From Spirosoma fluviale (GTDB lineage Bacteria; Bacteroidota; Bacteroidia; Cytophagales; Spirosomataceae): a stretch of DNA of 5,535 nt. Below the pieces are notes generated by a model. That model made no database searches and was not told the DNA's origin. It saw only the letters and a list, made by a program, of their open reading frames with translations. The stretch spans positions 1-5,535 of the forward strand of contig CAMARL010000133.1 of assembly GCA_945860325.1 (NCBI GenBank). Direction: 5' to 3'. Positions 1-5,535 of this stretch are shown piece by piece (positions within the stretch are counted from its first letter, which is position 1; every line of letters starts with the position of its first letter). The position numbers and the translations under genes were made by a program.

Positions 1-1
1 G

Positions 2-1726
2 TATTATGCGCAGGCCCAAATAGTTTTATCTAAAAATGGCCAAGAAAGGGGATTAGGCAAGTCGGATATGTACAGTGCGCTATCTTTATCGCCCGATAAA
101 AATTATGTCCTTACTCGGACGATGAAAAAGCCTTTCTCCTATGTGGTGACTGCGTATGGATTTCCGACGACCGTTGGCATCATGGATCTGTCAGGAAAAA
201 CGGTCAAGGTATTGGCCGATCTTCCTTCGACTGAAAATGTACCTTCAGGTTACGATAATACACAAAATGTTCCAAGAGACTTTGAATGGAGGGATGATGA
301 AGCTTCCACAGTTGTTTGGGCCATGCCTTTAGATAGTGGTTTGATCAAGAAATCGGTTGACTTTCATGATGCGGTTTATAGTCTTTCTGCTCCGTTTACT
401 GGAGAAGCGAAGGAGCTGTTTAAAACGAAATCAAGATTTGCAGGTACCACTTGGGGCGATGCGAATTTAGCGCTGATCACTGAAGTTTCTCGTGTAAAAC
501 AAAGTTCCCGAGTGAGCCGGTATAATTCAACTACTAAAAGTGTTGAGCTTTTGTACGAACGCAACTTCACAGATGCGTATAATAGTCCGGGAATGCCGGT
601 CTATCGGAAGAATAATTTTGGCCGATCGGTTATTCAAACCACGGATAATGGAGGCAAAATATTGATGAATAATCCAGTGGGTTCATCGGCCAAAGGAGAT
701 TTACCTTTCTTGTCTAAGTTTGATTTGACGTCGAAAAAAAATGAAATCATTTGGCGCTCAACGGAAGGAAGTTTTGAATTAGTTGAAGACGTGATTGATG
801 CCGATAAATTAATCATTGTAACACGCAAAGAATCGCAAAAAGAAGTTCCTAACTATTATATCAAGCATCTGATTACCAAACAAGCAGATCAATTGATTAC
901 TAATTTTGTCAATCCTTATCCAGGTTTAGCGGGTATTTCAAAAGAGAAAATTAAATACAAGCGAGCGGATGGAGTCGATTTAACAGGTGATTTATATTTG
1001 CCAAAAGGCTATAATAAAGAAAAAGATGGTCCGTTGCCCGTGTTGATTTGGGCCTATCCACGTGAATTTAATTCGGCTGCCGATGCTGCACAAATTCGAG
1101 GAAGCAAGGATCGGTTTACGACTTTAAGTTGGGCTTCCCCCATCTATTACGTCACTCAGGGTTTTGCTATTTTAGATAATGCCGAAATGCCTATCGTGGC
1201 CACGGGGGGTGATAAAAAACCCAACGATAATTTTGTCGAGCAATTGAAGTTGAATGCGGAGGCGGCGATCAATTATTTGTCGGAATTAGGTGTAGGTGAT
1301 CGTAAGCGAATGGCCGTAGGTGGCCATAGTTATGGGGCTTTTATGACGGCTAATTTATTGGCGCATACCGATTTGTTTAAAGCGGGAATCGCTCGAAGCG
1401 GGGCTTACAATCGAAGCTTGACCCCTTTTGGTTTTCAAAATGAGGACCGTACATATTGGCAAGCACCCAAATTGTATTTTGAAATGAGTCCATTCAGTTA
1501 TGCCGATAAAATCAAGGAGCCCATTTTATTAATTCATGGGGAAGCGGATGATAATACGGGTACTTATCCAATCAATAGTGAGCGTTTATATGCTGCCATT
1601 AAGGGAAATGGGGGAACTACTCGTTTCGTTTTCTTGCCTTATGAAGCGCATAGTTACCGAGGCAAAGAAAATTTATTGCATATGCTGTGGGAACAAAATA
1701 ATTGGTTGCAAAAATTTGTCAAATAA
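2..1726 (+). CDS. S9D-family glutamyl endopeptidase (prolyl oligopeptidase superfamily), 5'-truncated by window edge
   Basis: This is a serine peptidase of the prolyl-oligopeptidase superfamily. It most resembles the glutamyl endopeptidases (MEROPS S9D, typified by plant chloroplast CGEP), which cut after Glu. The frame is open from base 2, upstream of the ATG at 68, so that ATG is internal and the true start lies outside the window; 574 residues are visible. Numbering from the first visible codon, residues about 1-310 look like the end of a beta-propeller and about 314-574 form the alpha/beta-hydrolase domain. The nucleophile is Ser443 in GGHSYGAFM (codon 1328-1330), the acid is Asp516 in HGEADD (1547-1549), and the base is His550 in EAHSY (1649-1651). 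Stretches such as ARSGAYNRSLTPFGFQNEDR and the final LWEQNNWLQKF match my memory of CGEP closely. The protein ends directly after that final motif, without the C-terminal tail recalled for the plant enzymes. Other S9 subfamilies are less likely. Any signal peptide would be off-window. A terminator follows 15 bp after the stop. Confidence 0.9.
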   Translation, partial: YYAQAQIVLSKNGQERGLGKSDMYSALSLSPDKNYVLTRTMKKPFSYVVTAYGFPTTVGIMDLSGKTVKVLADLPSTENVPSGYDNTQNVPRDFEWRDDEASTVVWAMPLDSGLIKKSVDFHDAVYSLSAPFTGEAKELFKTKSRFAGTTWGDANLALITEVSRVKQSSRVSRYNSTTKSVELLYERNFTDAYNSPGMPVYRKNNFGRSVIQTTDNGGKILMNNPVGSSAKGDLPFLSKFDLTSKKNEIIWRSTEGSFELVEDVIDADKLIIVTRKESQKEVPNYYIKHLITKQADQLITNFVNPYPGLAGISKEKIKYKRADGVDLTGDLYLPKGYNKEKDGPLPVLIWAYPREFNSAADAAQIRGSKDRFTTLSWASPIYYVTQGFAILDNAEMPIVATGGDKKPNDNFVEQLKLNAEAAINYLSELGVGDRKRMAVGGHSYGAFMTANLLAHTDLFKAGIARSGAYNRSLTPFGFQNEDRTYWQAPKLYFEMSPFSYADKIKEPILLIHGEADDNTGTYPINSERLYAAIKGNGGTTRFVFLPYEAHSYRGKENLLHMLWEQNNWLQKFVK

Positions 1727-1741
1727 AGGTTTTGAGTTTTC

Positions 1742-1784
1742 AATCTTCTCGATCTCGCGTATTTGGGGATCGAGAAGATTTTTT
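1742..1784 (+). terminator. Intrinsic terminator of the S9D peptidase gene
   Basis: A perfect 13-bp inverted repeat, AATCTTCTCGATC (1742-1754) with GATCGAGAAGATT (1768-1780), can extend by one G-T and one C-G pair to leave a 9-nt loop. It runs into six T residues at 1779-1784. It starts 15 bp after the peptidase stop codon, the usual place for a Rho-independent terminator. The T-tract is only on the plus-strand side: read in the opposite direction the hairpin is followed by GAAAAC, so it should stop plus-strand transcription much better than transcripts arriving from the toxin gene. The last two T residues are part of the toxin stop codon on the other strand. Confidence 0.9.
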
Positions 1785-2121
1785 ACGCTATATCCAATAC
1801 GATTTTCAGATTGGCTTTCAATTGAGATATTTGGGTTTTTGACAGCGAGCCAATTTTCTTCATCATTCTAATGTTGTCAATTGCCCGGATTTGGTCTACG
1901 AGAATATCACTTAATTGATTTAAAATTCCTTTGTTTAGGTGAACTCTTAAAATGGTGGCACCCAAATTGATTTGTGAAGTAATGGGGCAAATTAACGTAG
2001 AGGGATGTACGGAATTCATCAAATTTGTTTGAACCACTACCACTGGCCTAGTTTTGCCAGGTTCAGTTCCCCGACTAGGACTTAAATTGGCCAACCAAAT
2101 TTCGTATTGATTAATCTTCAT
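1783..2121 (-). CDS. mazF: Type II toxin, MazF/PemK-family endoribonuclease
   Basis: This 112-residue protein has the length and motif order of MazF/PemK toxins, sequence-specific mRNA interferases that arrest translation in the cytoplasm. Visible family signatures are YEIWLANLSPSRGTEPGKTRPVVVV (split: YEIWLANLSP at 6-15, RGTEPGKTRPVVVV at 17-30), HPSTLICPITS at 39-49, and SDILVDQIRAID near residues 70-81. Arg25 and Thr48 fall at the same positions as the catalytic Arg25 and Thr48 of Bacillus subtilis MazF, so the active site looks intact. The ATG at 2121 overlaps the last 11 bases of the upstream antitoxin gene (ATGAAGATTAA), implying translational coupling; a GAGGG directly abuts the ATG, too close to serve as a normal Shine-Dalgarno site. 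The stop codon sits inside the T-tract of the convergent peptidase terminator. The target RNA motif cannot be read from sequence. Confidence 0.93.
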   Translation of the reverse strand: MKINQYEIWLANLSPSRGTEPGKTRPVVVVQTNLMNSVHPSTLICPITSQINLGATILRVHLNKGILNQLSDILVDQIRAIDNIRMMKKIGSLSKTQISQLKANLKIVLDIA

Positions 2122-2341
2122 CCCTCAATAACTCAAACTCTTTCAGTATTTCCAAAGAATTTTCGCTAACCAGATTTGATTCTTTAGCCAATTGATTTTT
2201 TAATATGCGTCTCTTTTGGTAGGTATTGTATAAATTCACCGCCTCATTAATATATCTATTTCTAGCTATTTTCAAATGAAGAGTGATTTCTTCTGCCTCT
2301 GCATAAATAGGATCGTCAAGTTTTAAGGATAATGTTTTCAT
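2111..2341 (-). CDS. Ribbon-helix-helix antitoxin of the MazF-type toxin
   Basis: This 76-residue protein is the probable cognate antitoxin. The N-terminus (KTLSLKLDDPIYAEAEEI, residues 2-19) has the alternating pattern of a ribbon-helix-helix DNA-binding strand followed by a helix, and ARNRYINEAVNLYNTY (about 26-41) fits the second helix. The charged C-terminal part (about 42-76, ending in ELLRDED) would be the toxin-binding tail. It resembles the RHH MazE antitoxins of Gram-positives rather than the AbrB-fold MazE of E. coli. It is the first gene of the module, the common order for type II systems. The ATG at 2341 is chosen because it follows a promoter-like box by 13 nt; another ATG at 2346 is out of frame and hits a stop two codons later. 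The protein probably represses its own promoter by binding the palindrome upstream. Sampled lines of this gene are about 27-32% GC, below the peptidase gene (38-50% in sampled lines). Confidence 0.88.
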   Translation of the reverse strand: MKTLSLKLDDPIYAEAEEITLHLKIARNRYINEAVNLYNTYQKRRILKNQLAKESNLVSENSLEILKEFELLRDED

Positions 2342-2354
2342 CTCATTTTTTTTA

Positions 2355-2362
2355 CAAAGGTA
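2355..2362 (-). promoter_or_regulatory. Putative -7 promoter element of the toxin-antitoxin operon
   Basis: On the minus strand this reads TACCTTTG, an exact match to the Bacteroidota -7 consensus TAnnTTTG. It lies 13 nt before the antitoxin ATG, which would give a leader of only several bases. No good TTTG-type -33 element is seen at the expected 19-20 bp spacing; the sequence there is TAAA. The adjoining palindrome occupies the spacer and the -33 position, so a bound repressor would block polymerase. Confidence 0.5.
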
Positions 2363-2367
2363 TACAT

Positions 2368-2385
2368 TAAAAGTATATACTTTTA
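2368..2385. promoter_or_regulatory. 18-bp perfect palindrome, probable antitoxin/toxin-antitoxin operator
   Basis: TAAAAGTATATACTTTTA is a perfect 18-bp palindrome located 5 bp upstream of the antitoxin -7 box and 26 bp before the antitoxin start. Ribbon-helix-helix antitoxins typically autoregulate by binding short symmetric sites that overlap their own promoter, and this is the only substantial palindrome in the divergent region. A second ACTTTT half-site follows immediately (2385-2390), and a smaller GTATAC palindrome sits at 2360-2365, overlapping the -7 box. These may be extra repressor contacts. The role as operator is inferred from position and symmetry only. Confidence 0.6.
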
Positions 2386-2398
2386 CTTTTGATTAATT

Positions 2399-2421
2399 TT
2401 CTTTAATTTAATTCTTTAATT
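2399..2421. repeat. Two direct copies of TTCTTTAATT upstream of phoD
   Basis: The 10-mer TTCTTTAATT occurs at 2399-2408 and again at 2412-2421, a 13-bp period, just before the phosphatase start codon at 2430. The region is very AT-rich, so this may be simple-sequence chance, or part of the phosphatase promoter or leader. No convincing TAnnTTTG box for phoD was found here. Confidence 0.35.
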
Positions 2422-2429
2422 ATATCTTG

Positions 2430-3839
2430 ATGACTTTGTTTTTTAATCGATTTTCATTTTTCACTTTATTATTTCTGACTTTTTATGTCAAAGTTGCTGC
2501 CCAACAAGTGTATTTCACGACGGGCTTTAAAGTCAGCGAGCTAAGTTCTGATCATGCGACCGTTTGGACTCGTTTGTGTGAAAAGGAAAAACCAAACCCG
2601 GTGATCCATCAGCGGCTTAAACAGGTTTTTAGGCATCCGATTGACTTTGATGAAAACATGCCCATAGCTAAGATGGACGGCGCAGTTCTTGGAACAGCAG
2701 GTTGGGTCCGAATTACGTTACAATCAGGGTCCTTTAAAATCTCAAGTGGCTGGTTGCCAGCGGTTCAAGAAAAGGATTTTACCGTATTCTATACTTTCAA
2801 GGAGCTGAAACCTAATACGAAATATGAGGTTAGGCTGGAGGGGAAGTCGACTGAAAAGGGTTTAGTTCAACCAGCAGCAGGGAATTTCACCACGGCTCCA
2901 AGCATGAATGATAAAAAGGAATTGAACCTGACAACCTCTACCTGTCAATATTTTTGGAGCCATGATGATTCATTAAAAGGATTCCATACCTACAACAGTA
3001 TGGCTCTTTTAAAACCAGATCTTTTTGTTCAAACAGGGGATTATGTGTATTATGATAAGCCAGGACCTATGGCCAATACGCCTGAAAAAGCGCGGCATAA
3101 ATGGCATGCCATGGACGCTTGGCCTTCATTGAAATCATTTTTTCAATTTACACCTGTGTATATGCTGAAAGATGACCATGATTTATTAGCTGATGACGTA
3201 CACCCTGGGTCGGCTAATTTTGGCCAACTGACCATTTCTGAGGGCTTAAAAATTTGGCATGAAAATGTACCCCTATCGGATAAACCTTATCGGACTTTGC
3301 GTTGGGGGAAAGATGTTCAGTTATGGTTTTTAGAGGGGCGAGAATACCGAAGCAATAACGATTTGCCGGATGGGGCATCCAAAACAATCTGGGGAATCGA
3401 GCAAAAGAATTGGCTCATTAACACCATGCAACAATCGGATGCGACCTATAAAATCATTTTTTCTCCTACGCCTATCGTAGGGCCTGATCGAGGAGCCAAG
3501 GCTGATAATCACTCAAATCTTGCCTTTAAAACAGAAGGGGATTGGGCGAGGAGCTTGTTGTCGGGTCAAAAAGCGATTGTAGTCAACGGGGATCGGCATT
3601 GGCAATATGTTTCTAAGGATGCGTCAACTGGCTTAATGGAGTTTGGTTCAGGACCTGTCAGTGACTTTCATGCGCAGGGTTGGCCGCCAGGTGAGAAAAG
3701 ACCTGAGCATCAATTCCTTCGTGTGGCAGGTGGTTTTTTAGGTATTAAAATGGTTTATGAACAGCAAAAACCAATTCTGTACATGACTCATTATGACGTC
3801 ATGGGGAAGAAGTTGCACGAAGAAAGAATCAAAAAATAA
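2430..3839 (+). CDS. phoD: Secreted PhoD-like alkaline phosphatase/phosphodiesterase
   Basis: This 469-residue exported protein belongs to the PhoD metallophosphatase family, which releases phosphate from phosphomono- or diesters outside the cytoplasm. Residues 1 to about 23 are a Sec-type signal peptide (hydrophobic FFTLLFLTFYV, then VAA before QQVYF). An N-terminal Ig-like domain follows (about 26-155, with HATVWTRL and a TKYEVRLEG strand), then the metallophosphatase domain. Metal-site motifs are Cys172 (STCQY), Asp204/Tyr205/Tyr207 (TGDYVYY), DDHD at 248-251 and NGDRHW with Asp388 and His390. The spacing Cys172-Asp204-Tyr207 equals that of the iron ligands recalled for B. subtilis PhoD (Cys124, Asp156, Tyr159). 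Unlike that protein, no twin-arginine motif is present. The ATG at 2430 is preferred over the adjoining TTG at 2427. It is divergent from the antitoxin gene (88-bp gap) and 88 bp upstream of the DUF1080 gene, possibly co-transcribed. The physiological substrate is unknown. Confidence 0.9.
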   Translation: MTLFFNRFSFFTLLFLTFYVKVAAQQVYFTTGFKVSELSSDHATVWTRLCEKEKPNPVIHQRLKQVFRHPIDFDENMPIAKMDGAVLGTAGWVRITLQSGSFKISSGWLPAVQEKDFTVFYTFKELKPNTKYEVRLEGKSTEKGLVQPAAGNFTTAPSMNDKKELNLTTSTCQYFWSHDDSLKGFHTYNSMALLKPDLFVQTGDYVYYDKPGPMANTPEKARHKWHAMDAWPSLKSFFQFTPVYMLKDDHDLLADDVHPGSANFGQLTISEGLKIWHENVPLSDKPYRTLRWGKDVQLWFLEGREYRSNNDLPDGASKTIWGIEQKNWLINTMQQSDATYKIIFSPTPIVGPDRGAKADNHSNLAFKTEGDWARSLLSGQKAIVVNGDRHWQYVSKDASTGLMEFGSGPVSDFHAQGWPPGEKRPEHQFLRVAGGFLGIKMVYEQQKPILYMTHYDVMGKKLHEERIKK

Positions 3840-3927
3840 GTATGCGTTTCCCATTTTAATTGGTTAATTTCAAAAAATATCTCGAAAAAATTTGCGATTA
3901 ATCGTATACCTAAAACCTATTATTGAC
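3840..3927 (+). other. 88-bp intergenic spacer between phoD and the DUF1080 gene
   Basis: This AT-rich spacer contains no hairpin followed by a T-run, so no intrinsic terminator for phoD is visible and read-through into the next gene is plausible. It holds a 10-bp palindrome CGATTAATCG (3895-3904), a TTTG at 3891-3894, and TATTATTG at 3918-3925, one mismatch from TAnnTTTG. The last is too close to the ATG at 3928 to drive a normal transcript, since initiation would fall inside the gene. No confident promoter is called. Confidence 0.4.
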
Positions 3928-4524
3928 ATGAAAAATTTACTCATTGTGGCCATTTTGTTTTTGAGTTTCCAACAAACATCTCTGGCCAAAGAGCCCAAAT
4001 TAAAAAAGATTTTTACAGGTAAAAACTTTGATGGTTGGAAACTACCTGAAGATTTAACTTGTTGGCGCGCCGAGAAAGGCATCCTCTACGTTCGCAACAA
4101 CGCGGCTAGAAAAGGAAGTAATTTATGGACGGAGAAGACGTATACCAATTTCATTTTCCAAGCAGATTATTTGTTAGGGGATGGGGTGGTTGATTCGGGT
4201 GTTTGGATGCGTTCAGAAAATGACCAAATACAAATAGGCATATCGGGTTCATTAAAACGAGACTTAACGGGCTCTCCTTATATTCCAAAACTTAGATATC
4301 CAGTAGAAGCGAAGGGGGTTTTGGAGTTAATCAAACCAACGGATTGGAACACCATGAAAATTAAAATGGAGGGGAAAACCTATACTGTTTGGTTAAATGG
4401 CGTGGAAGTGATGACGTATACTTCTGAAACAATTCCTGCCTCAGGACCTGTGGGACTTCAATTGCATCCTGGGAATACCATGTCGATTCAATACCGCAAC
4501 ATCCGCTTGGCTGAGCTACCTTAA
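3928..4524 (+). CDS. Secreted DUF1080 / 3-keto-disaccharide hydrolase-domain protein
   Basis: This 198-residue protein is essentially a signal peptide plus one DUF1080 domain (Pfam PF06439), a concanavalin/LamG-like beta-sandwich. Members are annotated as 3-keto-disaccharide hydrolases, acting on 3-keto-glycosides or binding carbohydrate. The signal peptide is residues 1 to about 20 (MKNLLIVAILFLSF core, then TSLA before KEP). Family landmarks are IFTGKNFDGW (28-37), a Trp-rich WRAEKGILYV segment, GSNLWTEKTYTNFIFQADY, a DSGVWMRS segment, WNTMKIKMEGKTYTVWLNGVEV, and the closing GPVGLQLHPG and IQYRNIRL. The ATG at 3928 is chosen because it gives a clean signal peptide; the in-frame TTG at 3892 would add 12 residues (RLIVYLKPIID after the start) that spoil it. 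It lies downstream of phoD on the same strand and ends 3 bp from the convergent barrel gene. Domain identity is secure; enzyme activity and substrate are inferred from the family. Confidence 0.87.
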   Translation: MKNLLIVAILFLSFQQTSLAKEPKLKKIFTGKNFDGWKLPEDLTCWRAEKGILYVRNNAARKGSNLWTEKTYTNFIFQADYLLGDGVVDSGVWMRSENDQIQIGISGSLKRDLTGSPYIPKLRYPVEAKGVLELIKPTDWNTMKIKMEGKTYTVWLNGVEVMTYTSETIPASGPVGLQLHPGNTMSIQYRNIRLAELP

Positions 4525-4527
4525 CGA

Positions 4528-5535
4528 TTAAAAATCTTTTTCGCCGTAATCTGTTTTGGTTGATTTAACTTTTTGGCCTCGGTCATTAATTCTAAATCCA
4601 AGGCTTAGCTGAAAGACTCTATCCCATTTTCGGTAGTCTGTGCTACTATAAAAATCTCGTGTTTGAGTTTGTATAGTTTGGATATTGCTATTGAAAATAT
4701 TTTGTGCTTGGAAGGTCAAACTGCCTTTGTTTTGCCAAAGTGTATATTTTAAACTCGCATTGGATAACAACAATTCAGAGTCAATTCCTTGTGTAGTTAC
4801 TGATCTCGATAGGTAGTTGAAATCCCATGCGAACCGAAGTCTTGGTGAAATATCGATGACTGTATTTCCATTGAAATTATAATTAAAGCTATTTTGAGTG
4901 GTCTCAATGCCATTGAATTTTCCTTGAACATCAAACTGGTATAAATTACCAGATAGATAGATTTTCCAATTTTTAGTTGCCTTGATTTCGGTCGTAAATT
5001 CCATTCCTGTAGATTGAGAATTACCTGCATTTGTATAGGTTCTCCCTAATATTGTTCTAGAGTAGATTTCGTTGACCCTAAAAACTTTATCTTTTAGGAT
5101 ATTCACATAGGCGGTAGCTGTAAAGGATATATTTGTATAAGCCTTGCTAAATCCTGTTTCAACTACATCCGCTATTTCAGGCAATAAATTTGGATCACCA
5201 TTTTCAATGGTTTCTGCATGGCGGTGATTTTTAAATGGGGACATTAATTTAGTGGTGGGCCTATCGATTCTGCGGCTATAGGCCAGGCGAAGCGAATGGG
5301 ATTCTGATAATTTCCATTGTCCTTGGAACGATGGGAATAGATAAATTTGGTCTAAAGCATATGTTTTGTTAGGTTCCGCAAGGTGGGTAAGTTGGCGACT
5401 TAATATTTCGGATCGAAGTCCTAACGCATAGGTGAACAAATTTTTCACGCCACTCCATTGGATATAAGGAGCGTGAATTTTTTGTGATAAATTCATTTGA
5501 TCACTGAAATTAGGATCCGAATTCCATTGCTGGTT
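4528..5535 (-). CDS. Outer-membrane beta-barrel family protein (TonB-receptor-like), C-terminal part, 5'-truncated by window edge
   Basis: This is the C-terminal 335 residues of a Bacteroidota outer-membrane beta-barrel protein of the OMP_b-brl_3 type (Pfam PF14905), usually preceded by a carboxypeptidase-regulatory-like domain and a TonB plug, which would lie outside the window. The frame is open to base 5535, so the ATG at 5496 is internal. Numbered from that ATG, landmarks are TYALGLRSE (22-30), LFPSFQGQWKL (53-63), LRLAYSRRIDRP (69-80), the SPF then GDPNLLPE segment (86-107) and TYTNAGNSQSTGME near the middle, all typical barrel-repeat signatures. Alternating aromatic and polar strands continue to about residue 305 (FQLSLGFRI). 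A charged tail ending in TKTDYGEKDF follows the last strand. The role is inferred to be uptake or assembly at the outer membrane; the ligand is unknown. The gene converges on the DUF1080 gene with only 3 bp between stop codons and no terminator in the gap. Confidence 0.87.
   Translation of the reverse strand, partial: NQQWNSDPNFSDQMNLSQKIHAPYIQWSGVKNLFTYALGLRSEILSRQLTHLAEPNKTYALDQIYLFPSFQGQWKLSESHSLRLAYSRRIDRPTTKLMSPFKNHRHAETIENGDPNLLPEIADVVETGFSKAYTNISFTATAYVNILKDKVFRVNEIYSRTILGRTYTNAGNSQSTGMEFTTEIKATKNWKIYLSGNLYQFDVQGKFNGIETTQNSFNYNFNGNTVIDISPRLRFAWDFNYLSRSVTTQGIDSELLLSNASLKYTLWQNKGSLTFQAQNIFNSNIQTIQTQTRDFYSSTDYRKWDRVFQLSLGFRINDRGQKVKSTKTDYGEKDF

Noticed and set aside
1536..1871. Plus-strand open frame of 111 codons crossing the peptidase end and the terminator
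   Set aside because: It overlaps the catalytic part of the peptidase out of frame, runs through the terminator and antisense to the toxin, and shows no family motifs.
2427..2429. TTG as the start codon of the phosphatase
   Set aside because: An ATG follows immediately at 2430 and gives the same signal peptide; there is no reason to prefer the TTG.
3842..3890. Possible terminator after phoD
   Set aside because: Only A-runs and weak AT-only inverted repeats are present; there is no stable stem followed by a T-tract.
3895..3904. CGATTAATCG 10-bp palindrome
   Set aside because: Short, AT-rich, isolated and not placed relative to a recognisable promoter; likely chance.
3891..3925. TTTG plus TATTATTG as a promoter for the DUF1080 gene
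   Set aside because: The spacing is 23 bp, the -7 box has a mismatch, and it ends 2 bp before the ATG, so transcripts would begin inside the gene.
3892..3927. TTG-initiated 12-residue N-terminal extension of the DUF1080 protein
   Set aside because: The extension precedes a typical signal peptide beginning at the ATG at 3928 and would disrupt it.
3870..4082. Minus-strand 70-codon frame opposite the DUF1080 start
   Set aside because: Antisense shadow of the signal peptide region with no recognisable protein features.
4797..5030. Second minus-strand frame inside the barrel gene
   Set aside because: Out-of-frame shadow of the beta-barrel coding sequence; the barrel frame carries clear family motifs throughout.

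Overview
The window looks like a chromosomal segment from a member of the Bacteroidota, perhaps a Cytophagales-type bacterium; the sequence alone does not support a genus. The grounds are a SusC/TonB-receptor-like outer-membrane beta-barrel protein, an S9D glutamyl endopeptidase, a PhoD-like phosphatase and a DUF1080 protein, start sites with no clear Shine-Dalgarno sequence, a TAnnTTTG-type promoter element, and moderate-to-low GC. Both window edges cut through genes.

Layout: (1) 2-1726 (+) is the C-terminal 574 residues of an S9D-type glutamyl endopeptidase with a complete Ser-Asp-His triad, followed by a strong intrinsic terminator (1742-1784). (2) 1783-2341 (-) is a two-gene type II toxin-antitoxin module: a ribbon-helix-helix antitoxin followed, with an 11-bp overlap, by a MazF/PemK-family endoribonuclease. 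The toxin stop codon lies in the T-tract of the peptidase terminator. (3) 2342-2429 is an 88-bp AT-rich divergent intergenic region with an 18-bp perfect palindrome (probable antitoxin operator), a Bacteroidota-like -7 box for the antitoxin, and a 10-bp direct repeat in front of the next gene. (4) 2430-3839 (+) is a secreted PhoD-like metallophosphatase/phosphodiesterase, followed 88 bp later by 3928-4524 (+), a secreted DUF1080 (3-keto-disaccharide hydrolase / LamG-like) protein. (5) 4528-5535 (-) is the C-terminal part of an outer-membrane beta-barrel (TonB-receptor-like) protein that converges on the DUF1080 gene with a 3-bp gap.

How they relate: the peptidase, phosphatase, DUF1080 protein and barrel protein all suit an envelope-centred, polymer-scavenging heterotroph, but only the phoD/DUF1080 pair (same strand, both exported) is a plausible functional unit. 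The toxin-antitoxin module is an AT-richer insertion between otherwise ordinary genes and carries its own self-contained control region. No RNA genes, CRISPR arrays, insertion sequences or phage genes were seen. No gene-free stretch exceeds 100 bases. I did not find a clearly new system; the most distinctive element is the compact toxin-antitoxin locus with its palindromic operator and shared 3' end.
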